The translations under genes were made by a program, and so were the position numbers. Positions 1 through 8,134 of a stretch of 48,429 bases of DNA are shown in pieces (the first letter of the stretch is position 1; each line of letters opens with the position of its first letter). The stretch is from MGML01 sp964493985 (lineage in GTDB: Bacteria > Chloroflexota > Dehalococcoidia > Dehalococcoidales > UBA2162). Under the pieces are notes generated by a model. The model was not told the DNA's origin. It saw nothing but the letters and a program-made list of their open reading frames with translations, and made no database searches. The stretch is from NCBI GenBank assembly GCA_964493985.1, contig CAZBQL010000009.1:1-48429 (forward strand), in the 5' to 3' direction.

Positions 1-32
1 GCTTTCTTTAAGAAATCATAAACTTCCTGCAT
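1..32 (-). CDS. Start of a gene cut by the left window edge, possibly a PPOX-fold flavin protein
   Basis: Only the first ten codons are visible, reading MQEVYDFLKK on the minus strand, with a purine-rich ribosome site (GAAGGGAG) a few bases upstream of the ATG at 32-30. Openings of this kind (M-x-E-V-x-x-F-L-K-x) are common in small pyridoxamine-5'-phosphate-oxidase-like flavoproteins, but ten residues cannot fix a family. The initiation signal is seen; the family is a guess. Confidence 0.35.
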   Translation of the reverse strand, partial: MQEVYDFLKK

Positions 33-168
33 GCAAAACTCCCTTCGATATTTTCCGGATACCAGGATTTTACCATGTACGGTTATAAATACAAAGGTTC
101 AGGGATATTATTTGAATAGATATTAATTTAATCTGGGAAGTCCTTGATTTGAAGATAATCATTCATAT

Positions 169-197
169 AAAAGGCTCCTGATAACCAGGAGCCTTTT
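169..197 (-). terminator. Symmetric intrinsic terminator behind mscL
   Basis: A 12-bp perfect inverted repeat (AAAAGGCTCCTG at 169-180, CAGGAGCCTTTT at 186-197) has a 5-nt loop. A-tracts and T-tracts on both sides let it work in either direction. It lies about 50 bases past the mscL stop codon and would end that transcript before the next minus-strand gene. Confidence 0.85.
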
Positions 198-245
198 ACC
201 GTTACTCGTAAGGTTTTGTATTATCAAATTTTGGTATTTAATAAA

Positions 246-707
246 TTATTGTGTTAATTGAGATGTGCAATTAGGACACCGGGTAGCGTTTATAGATATC
301 GTGGTAAAGCAATAGGGGCACTCTTTCGTATCTGGTGCAGGGGCTTCCTCCTTTGCTTTCTGGCGTTCGTGCATTTTTGCTATGGGGCGAACAATAAAGA
401 AAAACACGACGGCGGCAAGAATTATAAAGTTGATAATAGTATTTACAAACACACCGTAGTTGATCGAGACAGCACCTGCTTCCTGGGCCGCCGCGAGAGA
501 AGCATAAGGCCCTGCCACTGTTCCTTCTTTCAAAACTACGAAGAGGTTGGAAAAATCCACATCGCCTAACGCAAGCCCTATCGGAGGCATTATGATATCT
601 TTTACGAATGAGTTAATGATTGCCCCGAACGCTACACCGATAACGATACCGACAGCCAGGTCAACGACATTCCCACGTGTGACAAAAGTCTTGAAATCCT
701 TTAACAT
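246..707 (-). CDS. mscL: Large-conductance mechanosensitive channel MscL with C-terminal zinc ribbon
   Basis: This 153-aa protein is a homopentameric inner-membrane channel that opens under membrane tension and releases solutes on osmotic downshock. The N-terminal amphipathic helix (MLKDFKTFVTRGNVVDLAVG) runs into TM1 with the family's glycine-rich AVGIVIGVAFGAI pattern. TM2 lies around residues 88-105 (NTIINFIILAAVVFFFIV). The tail ends in a CPYC...CPNC zinc-ribbon-like motif (about residues 130-148), which some but not all MscL proteins carry. The start is set by GGGAGGTAGGGT directly before the ATG. A promoter lies upstream (736-764) and a terminator downstream, so the gene looks monocistronic. 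Assignment is firm; the ribbon's role is unknown. Confidence 0.97.
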   Translation of the reverse strand: MLKDFKTFVTRGNVVDLAVGIVIGVAFGAIINSFVKDIIMPPIGLALGDVDFSNLFVVLKEGTVAGPYASLAAAQEAGAVSINYGVFVNTIINFIILAAVVFFFIVRPIAKMHERQKAKEEAPAPDTKECPYCFTTISINATRCPNCTSQLTQ

Positions 708-735
708 ACCCTACCTCCCGATATAAATTGGCTAC

Positions 736-764
736 ATTATTCACCTTATCTTTGCACTTGTCAA
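736..764 (-). promoter_or_regulatory. Sigma-70-type promoter of mscL
   Basis: On the minus strand TTGACA (764-759) and AATAAT (741-736) are separated by exactly 17 bases, about 30 bases upstream of the mscL start. The -35 hexamer is consensus and the -10 matches five of six. Confidence 0.75.
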
Positions 765-871
765 TCCTTTTTTTGTTTTCATGGTTTGACTTGTCGATAC
801 GGTCACTATAGACTTTAACCGATGTGTTTAATAGGTTCAGTTCCAGACTAATTCCTTAAAGGAGTCTTCTG

Positions 872-1315
872 ATGTCCGATAGTACTGATAAATCAGCTCC
901 ACTCGTTGAATTTTCAATCGATCATGCTGCGATAAGCGTTTCCAGTCTTGATACTAGCCTGCATTTCTACGTGAAAATTCTCGGCTTTACCTGCGAACGG
1001 ATTATCGATATACCGGGCGGCCACGGCAGGATTGCCCTCCTGAAGAAAGCGGATTTTACCATTGAGATGTTCCAGTTTGCCGATGCCCGGTTACCCCCGG
1101 ACAACGAAAGGATGTTGATAAACGATCTCCGGAAAATCGGTGTAAAGCATATAGCCCTAAGGGTCAAGGATATCCGGGCTGCGGCTGCCTACTTACAGGA
1201 ACATGGAGTAGAATTCATAAACGAGCCGGTCAAAGGCGCTCGGGGTTTCTACCGTTTCTTTATCAAGGACCCTGACGGGATACCTGTAGAGTTAACTGAA
1301 GGTCCTGCCACTTAA
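872..1315 (+). CDS. VOC-superfamily (glyoxalase/bleomycin-resistance fold) protein
   Basis: The 147-aa protein holds two beta-alpha-beta-beta-beta modules typical of vicinal oxygen chelate enzymes. The first opens with IDHAAISVSSLDTSLHFYV, the second with KHIALRVKDIRAAAAYL and ends in KDPDGIPVELTE. The metal-ligand positions of the fold (His in DHA, His in KHIAL, Glu in PVELTE) are occupied, so a divalent-metal enzyme is likely; the substrate cannot be read from sequence. The start has AAAGGAG about 8 bases upstream. A possible promoter (TTGACT 786-791, TATAGA 807-812) has a short 15-base spacer. It stands alone, divergent from mscL. Confidence 0.85.
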   Translation: MSDSTDKSAPLVEFSIDHAAISVSSLDTSLHFYVKILGFTCERIIDIPGGHGRIALLKKADFTIEMFQFADARLPPDNERMLINDLRKIGVKHIALRVKDIRAAAAYLQEHGVEFINEPVKGARGFYRFFIKDPDGIPVELTEGPAT

Positions 1316-1535
1316 AACAACCGGGAAGTAAACGGCTGTAAAAGCCAGTCTATCAACACTTCTTTTCTATGCTAATAGTCCGAACGCATGAAAAGAAAAT
1401 CATCCTTGTGAACGTTACCCGCATATATTTATCGGATATATCATGAAACCGAAGCTGGTACAGTGAAAACTAGAGATAGAGTGCATGAGAGTAAATACAT
1501 TCACGTACCATGATAATAAATAAAGGTCTGATGAT

Positions 1536-1781
1536 ATGGACATGAATTATGAGAAGAACTTAAGTGAAGCTTTATTGAAGTTACAGGAGTCCTTAAATGA
1601 TATAGTAACAAATACCTATCTTTTAGGAGTTAATGACGGGTATAAGTTAGGACTCAACGGGACCTGGGAAGACGGAACAAAGCCGGGTGACGGTATAATA
1701 ACCAGTTTTCCAAAAGAAACGGACTCACAAAAATCAAGTGCCTTATTGGAAGCTGAGAAAATACTGCGTGAATACTCATAA
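1536..1781 (+). CDS. Small hypothetical protein (81 aa)
   Basis: I do not recognise a family. The product is acidic and mostly helical in character, with an amphipathic N-terminal half (NLSEALLKLQESLNDIV) and a short helical C-terminus (ALLEAEKILREYS). There are no Cys residues, membrane segments or signal peptide. A weak ribosome site (AAAGGT) precedes the ATG. An alternative start is Met3. A clear intrinsic terminator about 90 bases downstream supports a real, separately transcribed gene. Confidence 0.6.
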   Translation: MDMNYEKNLSEALLKLQESLNDIVTNTYLLGVNDGYKLGLNGTWEDGTKPGDGIITSFPKETDSQKSSALLEAEKILREYS

Positions 1782-1873
1782 GTTATTTTTAAGATATATA
1801 TTATAATGAGGTATCGATCGTTTATTAAGTACCGATAACCTGAGGATTCTACAATAGCTTTTTAATAATATAG

Positions 1874-1898
1874 CAGCCCAGTCATGGGCTGTTTTTTT
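1874..1898 (+). terminator. Intrinsic terminator
   Basis: CAGCCCA (1874-1880) and TGGGCTG (1885-1891) form a 7-bp stem with a GTCA tetraloop, followed by seven Ts (1892-1898). It is correctly placed to end transcription of the 81-aa gene. Confidence 0.85.
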
Positions 1899-2051
1899 AC
1901 CCCTCGTTTACATCAAGATAATTCCACTTGAAAACGGTGAATCGGATCATCGCCGTGGTTTCCTTCTACTTATAATAAGAAGATACGTAACATTATTTGC
2001 TTTTTATACGTACTATTATAGTAAATGACCTGTTTGGGAGGTATTAATAAG

Positions 2052-2240
2052 ATGGCTTTTAACGTCGGCGAGAGGGTTATGTATAAGGATAGCGATATAA
2101 ACGGGAAATGCCTGAGAGGAGAGATAGTCGATATCTGGGAAAATAACAGAATAAAAAAAATCCACTACTTTGTGATACTGGATTCAGGGATATATGTTCA
2201 ATTTGCCTCGCACAACTCTCATTGGAGCAAAATAGAATAA
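2052..2240 (+). CDS. Small hypothetical protein (62 aa)
   Basis: The start is placed at the ATG at 2052 because GGGAGGT sits about 10 bases upstream. A longer frame from 2025 would put that ribosome site inside the coding region. The protein begins MAFNVGERVMYKDSDINGK and has a small-barrel look (alternating short strands, Gly and aromatics), ending SHNSHWSKIE. It may be a KOW/SH3-like domain, but I cannot name a family. No partner gene is adjacent. Confidence 0.55.
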   Translation: MAFNVGERVMYKDSDINGKCLRGEIVDIWENNRIKKIHYFVILDSGIYVQFASHNSHWSKIE

Positions 2241-2655
2241 CCGGTTCTTATACCCTCATAAACGTGGCAATAGTTATACAAGCCTTTTTCGTATGTTCCT
2301 TTCACCGGTAGAGATCAAGATATCTTACAATCTATCTAATTCTACCTGCGGATGTAAGAGTCGGTATCACAACACTTGACAGCTATTCCGGAAGATAGCA
2401 ATTACAGGTATCTCTGACCCGGATTAAGGTCAAATTAAGCGTGTAACGATATTATATTTCTTCAACCCATCCCTAACACTTTTTCAACTGCGTCTTTGTG
2501 CGCAGTTTTTTGTATAACGGGCAAATACACTATTATTTTTCGCAGCTTTTCAAAATCATAGTTTTCTCATAAAGACCGATTAAAAATGCCGCCTGGTTCA
2601 AGCATGTGTCAGGATTCTCTTAAAATTCATTATGAAAAATTAATGAAATATTTAC
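2241..2655. other. Intergenic stretch of 415 bp
   Basis: No supported gene was found. The region is AT-rich and holds one convincing signal, the plus-strand terminator at 2486-2511. A TTGACA near 2374 has no matching -10 element at usual spacing. Nothing else could be supported. Confidence 0.6.
2486..2511 (+). terminator. Intrinsic terminator
   Basis: AACTGCG (2486-2492) and CGCAGTT (2501-2507) pair in a 7-bp stem with an 8-nt loop, followed by a T-run to 2511. It lies 245 bases past the 62-aa gene and insulates the histidine kinase region from upstream transcription. Confidence 0.75.
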
Positions 2656-2925
2656 GTGAAATTTATGATCTTTATACCTCAATTTATTCTTGTTTGGTAT
2701 TTTTTATATATCAAAAGGTTTATTAGAAGGACACTCTTAGTACACAAACCTGAAGAGGAGCCAGTGCATTTGGGCGTCTTTTATGGATTTCGTAATGAGG
2801 AGAATTATTACGAAGATTGCTTATGGTGTGGATTTCTCCATTTTTCAGGGTCTGCTTTCGGGTGGTTAGTAAATACCTGCCTTAATAAATTTTACTTAGT
2901 CTTTGTTTATCCGGAGATTATATGA
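2656..2925 (+). CDS. Doubtful ORF overlapping the histidine kinase start
   Basis: This 89-codon frame has a hydrophobic N-terminus (MKFMIFIPQFILVWYFLYIK) and ends in an ATGA overlap with the histidine kinase. That overlap would fit translational coupling. Against it, no ribosome site precedes the ATG, the composition is aromatic- and Cys-rich, and no family is recognised. It is listed only because of the overlap; it may be untranslated leader. Confidence 0.2.
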   Translation: MKFMIFIPQFILVWYFLYIKRFIRRTLLVHKPEEEPVHLGVFYGFRNEENYYEDCLWCGFLHFSGSAFGWLVNTCLNKFYLVFVYPEII

Positions 2926-4715
2926 ACTGGCAATGGTCATCGCTGGTAATAATTGAATATGTAATGGCGGGTTTGCTATTAGTCGGTATTGTATATTTTG
3001 TTAAGAAAGCGAAAATCAAACGTGAATTAACACTATGGGCCAGCGCCGTTGTAGCAACGGCTGCTATCTGGATGTCAGCGCATGCGGCTGAGATAAGCAG
3101 TGACTCACTATTCATTAAAAGTATATTTAGTGGTATCCAGTTAAGCCTTTCAGTGACTTTGGGTACTGCATGGCTCGTTTTTATATTACTCTATCTTGGA
3201 TTACAGAAATGGCTTAAAATTAGTGTAATAGCCGTACTTATCAGTGTTTGCATTAGTGTATTTATTCTAACCCTCACTAACAATATTCATCATTTTGTCT
3301 GGTCGTCTGTTTTGCTCAATGATGACAACCTATTCGAGGCATTAATATCCACAAAAAATATAGGAGCGTGGATATTTATGTCTTACACTTATTGCTTGGG
3401 GGTAATTGGAGGTGGATTACTCTTTAGGCGTTTTAGCAAAGTACAAAATATATACAAAACACAAACAAAAGTGATGATAATTGCCGCCATCTTTGTTGCT
3501 ACTCTGGCGTTACTCGACGCTTTGGATCTGGCATCCCGTTTGCAGTTAAATATATCCAGTACAGCATGGGTACTTGGAATAGGCAGTTTGGTTGTTTTAG
3601 CGAATCTTTCCCAGGTCCGAACGAGAGACATACTACCGATCGCGCGTGATAGTATCGTTGAAAAGCTTAAAGAAGTTCTCATCGTTACCGATGAAAACAC
3701 TAATATAATTGATATGAATCCTACGGCCCAGTCGATAACAGGTCAGACTCTCCGACAAAGTTACGGGATTCCTATAACTCAACTTTTACCGGATCTATCG
3801 AAATATATTGATGCTAACGATGACGTGAAAAGTTTTAATTTTCAGACGACAACAGTTGCAGGTGAACAATCAATTATCCTGGATATTGAGGTTACGCCAA
3901 TTAAAGACATAGGTGAAAACATAACATCTTATATATTTCTGGGTCACGATATTTCGGAGATAGTTGGCCTTAACGAACAATTGACTCAATTATATGAAGG
4001 AGAGAAATCTTTAAGAAAAGAACTGGAAGGGGAAATCGAGAAAAGGATAGAATTCTCCCGCGTTCTTGTGCATGAATTGAAAACACCATTAACTTCCGTA
4101 GTAGGTATGGCTGAGCTTCTATTAGAAAGTAATCCTCAACCTCCATATGACAGGGCAATTAATAGTATCAACAGAAGTACTCTTGAACTTAACAACCGAA
4201 TAAGTGAATTGCTTGAGTTAACGAGGGCTGAAGTCGGTGCATTGAGTATAGAACCGGACAAGATAGATCCTTACGCTTTGGTATCCGAAGTTATCAAAGA
4301 CATGGAAACTAACATTACCGGTAACGAGCTGGTACTTCGTACGGAAATAGACTCTGAACTTCCGTATATTAATGCGGATGAGAAACGATTAAGACAGGTA
4401 ATACAAAATTTAATTACCAATGCCGTGAAAGCAAGTAACCATGGAGGAGAAATCCTGGTATCTGCCACTCTGCAAAATGATTATATAAAGATTACGGTGC
4501 ATGATAACGGGCAGGGAATCAGTGAGGAGGACCAATCCCACATATTCGAGCCGTATTTCAGGGCTAAAGGCGTTGCTGAACAATATGAAGGACTGGGACT
4601 GGGACTGACATTATCGAAAAAAATTGTAGAATTACACGATGGTAAGATATGGGTTGAAAGCGAATTAGGAAAAGGCAGTACATTCAGTTTTACCATTCCT
4701 GTGGCAAGTAACTAA
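2922..4715 (+). CDS. Orphan membrane sensor histidine kinase (7TM-PAS-HisKA-HATPase)
   Basis: This 597-aa protein is a two-component sensor kinase in the inner membrane. Residues 1 to about 230 hold seven hydrophobic segments resembling the N-terminal 7TM sensor module of histidine kinases. A PAS-like domain follows (about 245-345: KEVLIVTDENTNIIDMNP), then a short coiled coil. The HisKA H-box is VLVHELKTPLTSVVG with phospho-acceptor His384. The ATPase has an N-box (NLITNAVKAS, Asn500), G1 (DNGQG, Asp528), an F-box (IFEPYFRAKG) and G2 (GLGLGL, near 558). All catalytic motifs are intact. No response regulator lies nearby, so the partner is unknown; the pilin-like operon downstream is a possible but unproven target. 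Confidence 0.93.
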   Translation: MNWQWSSLVIIEYVMAGLLLVGIVYFVKKAKIKRELTLWASAVVATAAIWMSAHAAEISSDSLFIKSIFSGIQLSLSVTLGTAWLVFILLYLGLQKWLKISVIAVLISVCISVFILTLTNNIHHFVWSSVLLNDDNLFEALISTKNIGAWIFMSYTYCLGVIGGGLLFRRFSKVQNIYKTQTKVMIIAAIFVATLALLDALDLASRLQLNISSTAWVLGIGSLVVLANLSQVRTRDILPIARDSIVEKLKEVLIVTDENTNIIDMNPTAQSITGQTLRQSYGIPITQLLPDLSKYIDANDDVKSFNFQTTTVAGEQSIILDIEVTPIKDIGENITSYIFLGHDISEIVGLNEQLTQLYEGEKSLRKELEGEIEKRIEFSRVLVHELKTPLTSVVGMAELLLESNPQPPYDRAINSINRSTLELNNRISELLELTRAEVGALSIEPDKIDPYALVSEVIKDMETNITGNELVLRTEIDSELPYINADEKRLRQVIQNLITNAVKASNHGGEILVSATLQNDYIKITVHDNGQGISEEDQSHIFEPYFRAKGVAEQYEGLGLGLTLSKKIVELHDGKIWVESELGKGSTFSFTIPVASN

Positions 4716-5151
4716 TAAATTTACCTGGATATCGTACACACCCCCACCCCCACGAAAGATTTTAATCACCTTAGTAAAAAGCCATTAACTTTGCTCCTAT
4801 GCATATAACTGATTTCATTCTACCGATACGGAAGAAAAATCGTTACTATATGTCTCGAGATCGACACTTCCTCCTATAATGCTGATGGAAGACACAACAC
4901 TTCAGGTATTGAAGTCTACGATAAGAGCGGTAATCCTTCTTCCGTTAAATACGGTATTAGATGAACCATTCACAATCACTTACTACCAATTCCAACCAAA
5001 TTAGTACGATACCGTAACTATTCGGTTATTGACTGTAGTACCAGGTTGCTATAACTTTGAAATGATATGGGAACGAGATGTTTACGATTGTAAGAGAAGG
5101 AAAGCACAGATAGAGAATGGGTATCGTTCAACCAGGCCCGAGAAGATTCCA
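4716..5151. other. Intergenic stretch of 436 bp ahead of the pilin-like operon
   Basis: It holds a C-rich tract (two runs of five Cs near 4740-4752) and the pilin-operon promoter at 5029-5056. A short open reading around 4809-4964 ending in YDKSGNPSSVKYGIR looks protein-like but has no start signal or recognised family. No gene is supported. Confidence 0.6.
5029..5056 (+). promoter_or_regulatory. Sigma-70-type promoter of the pilin-like operon
   Basis: TTGACT (5029-5034) and TATAAC (5051-5056) are 16 bases apart and match the consensus at five of six positions each. Transcription would begin near 5063. A longer reading frame opening at 5029 would start inside this promoter, which argues that translation begins at 5152. 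Confidence 0.75.
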
Positions 5152-5508
5152 ATGAAAAGCGAGCGTGGATTCTCCCTGATCGAGATATTACTGTCCCTTG
5201 CACTTATCGGCATTCTTGCAGTTGTCTTTTTAGCCACTTTCAGTACCGGCTCGAGGGTACTCATTTCGACTGATAAACAGGAGACGGCAAAGAATGTAGC
5301 TGAATGCCAGATGGAGTATGTCCAGAATCAACCGTTTGCTGCTTCCTATTCTGCTGCTCCAATCGGCACTGAATACCACGGCTATTCTGCCGGTATTGCT
5401 ACTGCTAACGTTACTTCCAGAGATGGCAATATCCAGAAGATAACGGTGATAATAACCTGCGATGGAGAAGAGGTAACGCGACTGGAGGGTTTCAAGACAA
5501 GAAGATGA
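5152..5508 (+). CDS. Type IV pilin-like protein (prepilin, pseudopilin class)
   Basis: With the start at 5152 the protein is 118 aa. It opens MKSERG followed by FSLIEILLSLALIGILAVVF, a class III prepilin signal: cleavage after Gly6, N-methylation of Phe, Glu at +5, then the hydrophobic assembly helix. The rest is a small globular head without a recognised domain. PilD-type peptidase and an assembly ATPase would be needed but are not in the window. The stop overlaps the next gene's start (ATGA), so the two are translationally coupled. It may be a minor (pseudo)pilin that primes a pilus or secretion filament. Confidence 0.85.
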   Translation: MKSERGFSLIEILLSLALIGILAVVFLATFSTGSRVLISTDKQETAKNVAECQMEYVQNQPFAASYSAAPIGTEYHGYSAGIATANVTSRDGNIQKITVIITCDGEEVTRLEGFKTRR

Positions 5509-6041
5509 CGATCAAGGAATCAGCTCTGATAGCCAGGTGTCAACGCGGCTTCACTTTGATTGAATTGCTGGTCGCGATGTGCATCGCCAGCTTAATTATT
5601 GGTGCGATAACTATGACTATCTTTCAGGTATTAGTAAATCCTGCCCAGAGCAGCGACCACATGACTGCAATCAAGCAGGTGGAGAATGCTGTCCACTGGA
5701 TGAGGATCGATGTAGTACAGGCTCAAATCATCGAACCCGGCGGGAGTTCGGGATTTCCTCTGAAACTTACATGGATAGACTGGAACAACAACAGGAATGA
5801 AGTCACCTACAGTATCCATGACGATATGTGCAGGCGAGGGCATGTCACTTATGATGCGGACAATGTTGTAACAGATAACCAGACAAGAGTTGTGGCTGAG
5901 CATATTGAAAACGACTCTACGATGACTAACTGCCAGGTAGTCGGCAACGTGGTTACTATTAAAATTACAGCTACCGTTACAGGTTTCATGACCTCCAGTG
6001 AGACCAGACTGGTTGAGATTGTTGCCAGACCTGTCGATTGA
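5505..6041 (+). CDS. Prepilin-type N-terminal methylation protein (PulJ/PilW-like minor pilin)
   Basis: The 178-aa product has a 15-residue basic leader ending in Gly, then FTLIELLVAMCIASLIIGAI with the required Glu at +5 after the predicted cleavage site. The mature domain (about residues 45-178) starts with a region resembling PulJ/PilW minor pilins (NAVHWMRIDVVQAQII). It overlaps the preceding pilin by 4 bases and is followed 15 bases later by a third filament-like gene. The three probably form a minor-pilin tip set. Confidence 0.82.
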   Translation: MTIKESALIARCQRGFTLIELLVAMCIASLIIGAITMTIFQVLVNPAQSSDHMTAIKQVENAVHWMRIDVVQAQIIEPGGSSGFPLKLTWIDWNNNRNEVTYSIHDDMCRRGHVTYDADNVVTDNQTRVVAEHIENDSTMTNCQVVGNVVTIKITATVTGFMTSSETRLVEIVARPVD

Positions 6042-6056
6042 GGTGAGTATACTTAC

Positions 6057-7979
6057 ATGGCTAAGAAAAGAAGTGTTATACCGGGCAGTAAAATGAGTGA
6101 GAGGGGATATACCTTGATTCTGGTGTTCATCCTGTTACTTCTGGGTAGTCTAATAATCGTTCCATTTCTGGATTACTTGAGCACCGGTGCCAGGACCGGT
6201 TCGGAATTCGAGAGGAAAACAAACGAGTTTTATGCTGCAGACTCGGGTATACAGGATGGCCAGTGGCAGGTAAGGTTCGATCACTTGAATGAAACATTTA
6301 CTGATTACAGCCCGTATGATTACACCACCTCCTGGAGTTATGATCTGCCGGAGAAAGTAAACGCCTTCATTGTAAATACTACTATTCGGAATTCCTGGAT
6401 TCCTAAAGACGTGACACCTCCGATCGAGAGTGACGCCGAGCGTATACTCATGGGTGCTGATGGCAAGCCACCGAAGGTAATAATCACCGGAACAGTGTCC
6501 GATATATCAACCTTCCAGATAAAAATACAGTATTATCCCGATGCCGGCGAAGAATTAAGAATCGACACTATCGGAGTGTGGCTGCCTGTCGGCTTCACTT
6601 ATGTCAGCGGCTCCGGCAGCCTGGAAGGAGCTCCCTATAACTTCATACCGATTATTGAGCCATGGGCAGGCGGACAGGTCGTACTATGGAGTTGCGGCTC
6701 CTATCCCTTCGCTGGCGACGGTTTTAGTGTGCCCTTCTCCGGAGTTAACCCGGCAGATACTCCCATGGTTAGTACTATGACCTTCCAGTTTAACAGTCCA
6801 TCCAGCCAGGACCTTGAAGCAATTTCCTGGGTAGATACTAACCTGGACTTGACACGGGGTGGGACTGATATCATTACGTACACCTGGGATGCGGACATCA
6901 AGGTTTACAGGATTACCTCTGTCGCCGGTGATACTGAGATAGAAGCCTATTTCCCGAAGAGTGAAGTACGGGAACTGGGACCTGCCATTGGTGGTGATTA
7001 CCGGGCTATAGGTAACAGTTTGATGGCACGCAGCAATACCTCACATAAATACCGGGATATACTCCTCAATGAGACCAGTGCCACCGTTAACGATATCCCG
7101 TCGGATGCCTATGTAGCAAAAGCTTATCTTTACTGGTCAGGTTGGTTTGAGAATACCGGGACGGGTATGCAGGCTGACAACACTTCTGTTTTCAAGATAG
7201 ATGGTCAGCAGGTCTATTTCGATGCAAACGGTAGTCCACAGCACGGTTTTCAGGAGATTATTGCCGACCCGGCTGGTTTGGGCGACAGAGTACAAATCAT
7301 CGATAACACGAGTCACGGTAATCCCCATGGTTATTCGTATTCCTGCCGTAAAGATGTAACCGCACTCGTAAGGGAATTTAGCGACCATGGTAATGCTGAA
7401 TATAGTGTAGGCAGTGTAGATGCCACCTGGGATGCCAGCGATGAGTGGGCTTATGCTGGCTGGTCACTGGTAATAATATACTCCAGCGTAGACACAGTGG
7501 GACATCGACTCTACCTCTACGATGATTTCCTCTACAAGGACCATGATGGTACATTTCTTGATTTTGACCGGGATGGTAGTGAGGGGGGAATCATCGGTGG
7601 ATTTATCATCCCCGAGCCAGTGAGTGGCGAGATTAATGCCGCCAGGATAACCGGGTTCGTCGGTGAAGGTGACGTGTGGTATCCCGGTGACTACTTACAA
7701 TTTAACGGAACCAAGCTCTGGGATGGCACGACTACCAGCGGTAACAGTTTCGCTGATCCGAGTAACTGCTGGAACGATGAGTCAGTCGGTATGAGCGCCG
7801 AAGGTGTGGACGTGGATACCTTCTACATTCCCTGGAGTGGGGGATTACTTGAGCCAGGAGATACCTCAGCCCGGATAGATATATGGACCGAAGATGATAT
7901 CTGGAACCTGGTCTACATTATTCTTTCATTCCGTAGTGAATCGACAACCGGACGTAGCCTGAGTTATATAGTACGCTAG
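6057..7979 (+). CDS. Large PilX-like surface protein with pilin-type N-terminus
   Basis: This 640-aa protein starts with a short basic segment and MSERG followed by YTLILVFILLLLGSLIIVPF, a prepilin-like signal lacking the usual Glu at +5. Glu-less variants are typical of the tip minor pilin (GspK/PilX type). A pattern common in PilX proteins follows (EFERKTNEFYAADSGIQDG). The remaining roughly 560 residues are Gly/Asp/Ser/Thr-rich, beta-rich and extracellular-looking, with a repeat-poor C-terminal module (about 315-640, with AYLYWSGW and DEWAYAGWSLVIIY). The module may resemble large archaeal and bacterial surface domains, but I cannot name it. The size suggests an adhesin-like tip carried by the pilus. 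Confidence 0.72.
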   Translation: MAKKRSVIPGSKMSERGYTLILVFILLLLGSLIIVPFLDYLSTGARTGSEFERKTNEFYAADSGIQDGQWQVRFDHLNETFTDYSPYDYTTSWSYDLPEKVNAFIVNTTIRNSWIPKDVTPPIESDAERILMGADGKPPKVIITGTVSDISTFQIKIQYYPDAGEELRIDTIGVWLPVGFTYVSGSGSLEGAPYNFIPIIEPWAGGQVVLWSCGSYPFAGDGFSVPFSGVNPADTPMVSTMTFQFNSPSSQDLEAISWVDTNLDLTRGGTDIITYTWDADIKVYRITSVAGDTEIEAYFPKSEVRELGPAIGGDYRAIGNSLMARSNTSHKYRDILLNETSATVNDIPSDAYVAKAYLYWSGWFENTGTGMQADNTSVFKIDGQQVYFDANGSPQHGFQEIIADPAGLGDRVQIIDNTSHGNPHGYSYSCRKDVTALVREFSDHGNAEYSVGSVDATWDASDEWAYAGWSLVIIYSSVDTVGHRLYLYDDFLYKDHDGTFLDFDRDGSEGGIIGGFIIPEPVSGEINAARITGFVGEGDVWYPGDYLQFNGTKLWDGTTTSGNSFADPSNCWNDESVGMSAEGVDVDTFYIPWSGGLLEPGDTSARIDIWTEDDIWNLVYIILSFRSESTTGRSLSYIVR

Positions 7980-8041
7980 ATTTGTAATTGAGGATTTAAA
8001 TAATACGTCCAAGTTACACAGGAAAGCGGGATAATCAAGAC

Positions 8042-8101
8042 GTTCGTGGTGAGCCTGTCGAACCACAACGGCGCCCTTCGACAAGCTCTCAGGGCGAGCG
8101 G
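8042..8101. repeat. REP-like inverted repeat element
   Basis: Two related units face each other: 8042-8066, containing GAGCCTGTCGAACCAC, and 8074-8101, containing CCCTTCGACAAGCTCTCAGG. The reverse complement of the first aligns to the second around TTCGACARGCTC. This TTCGACA(A/G)GCTCA core belongs to a widespread intergenic REP-type repeat. It lies in the gap between the convergent pilin operon and the export-like gene, where such elements often sit. Confidence 0.8.
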
Positions 8102-8134
8102 AATAATAATAACGGTAATTGCCGCAACTAGATC

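Noticed and set aside
258..569. 103-codon plus-strand frame
   Set aside because: It lies fully opposite mscL, has an unlikely composition and no ribosome site; it is a shadow of the real gene.
4738..4753. C-rich tract as a G-quadruplex on the opposite strand
   Set aside because: Only two G-runs are present; four are needed for an intramolecular quadruplex.
4809..4967. Possible gene remnant ending YDKSGNPSSVKYGIR
   Set aside because: It has no start codon with ribosome site and no recognised family, and the frame is short; it may be chance.
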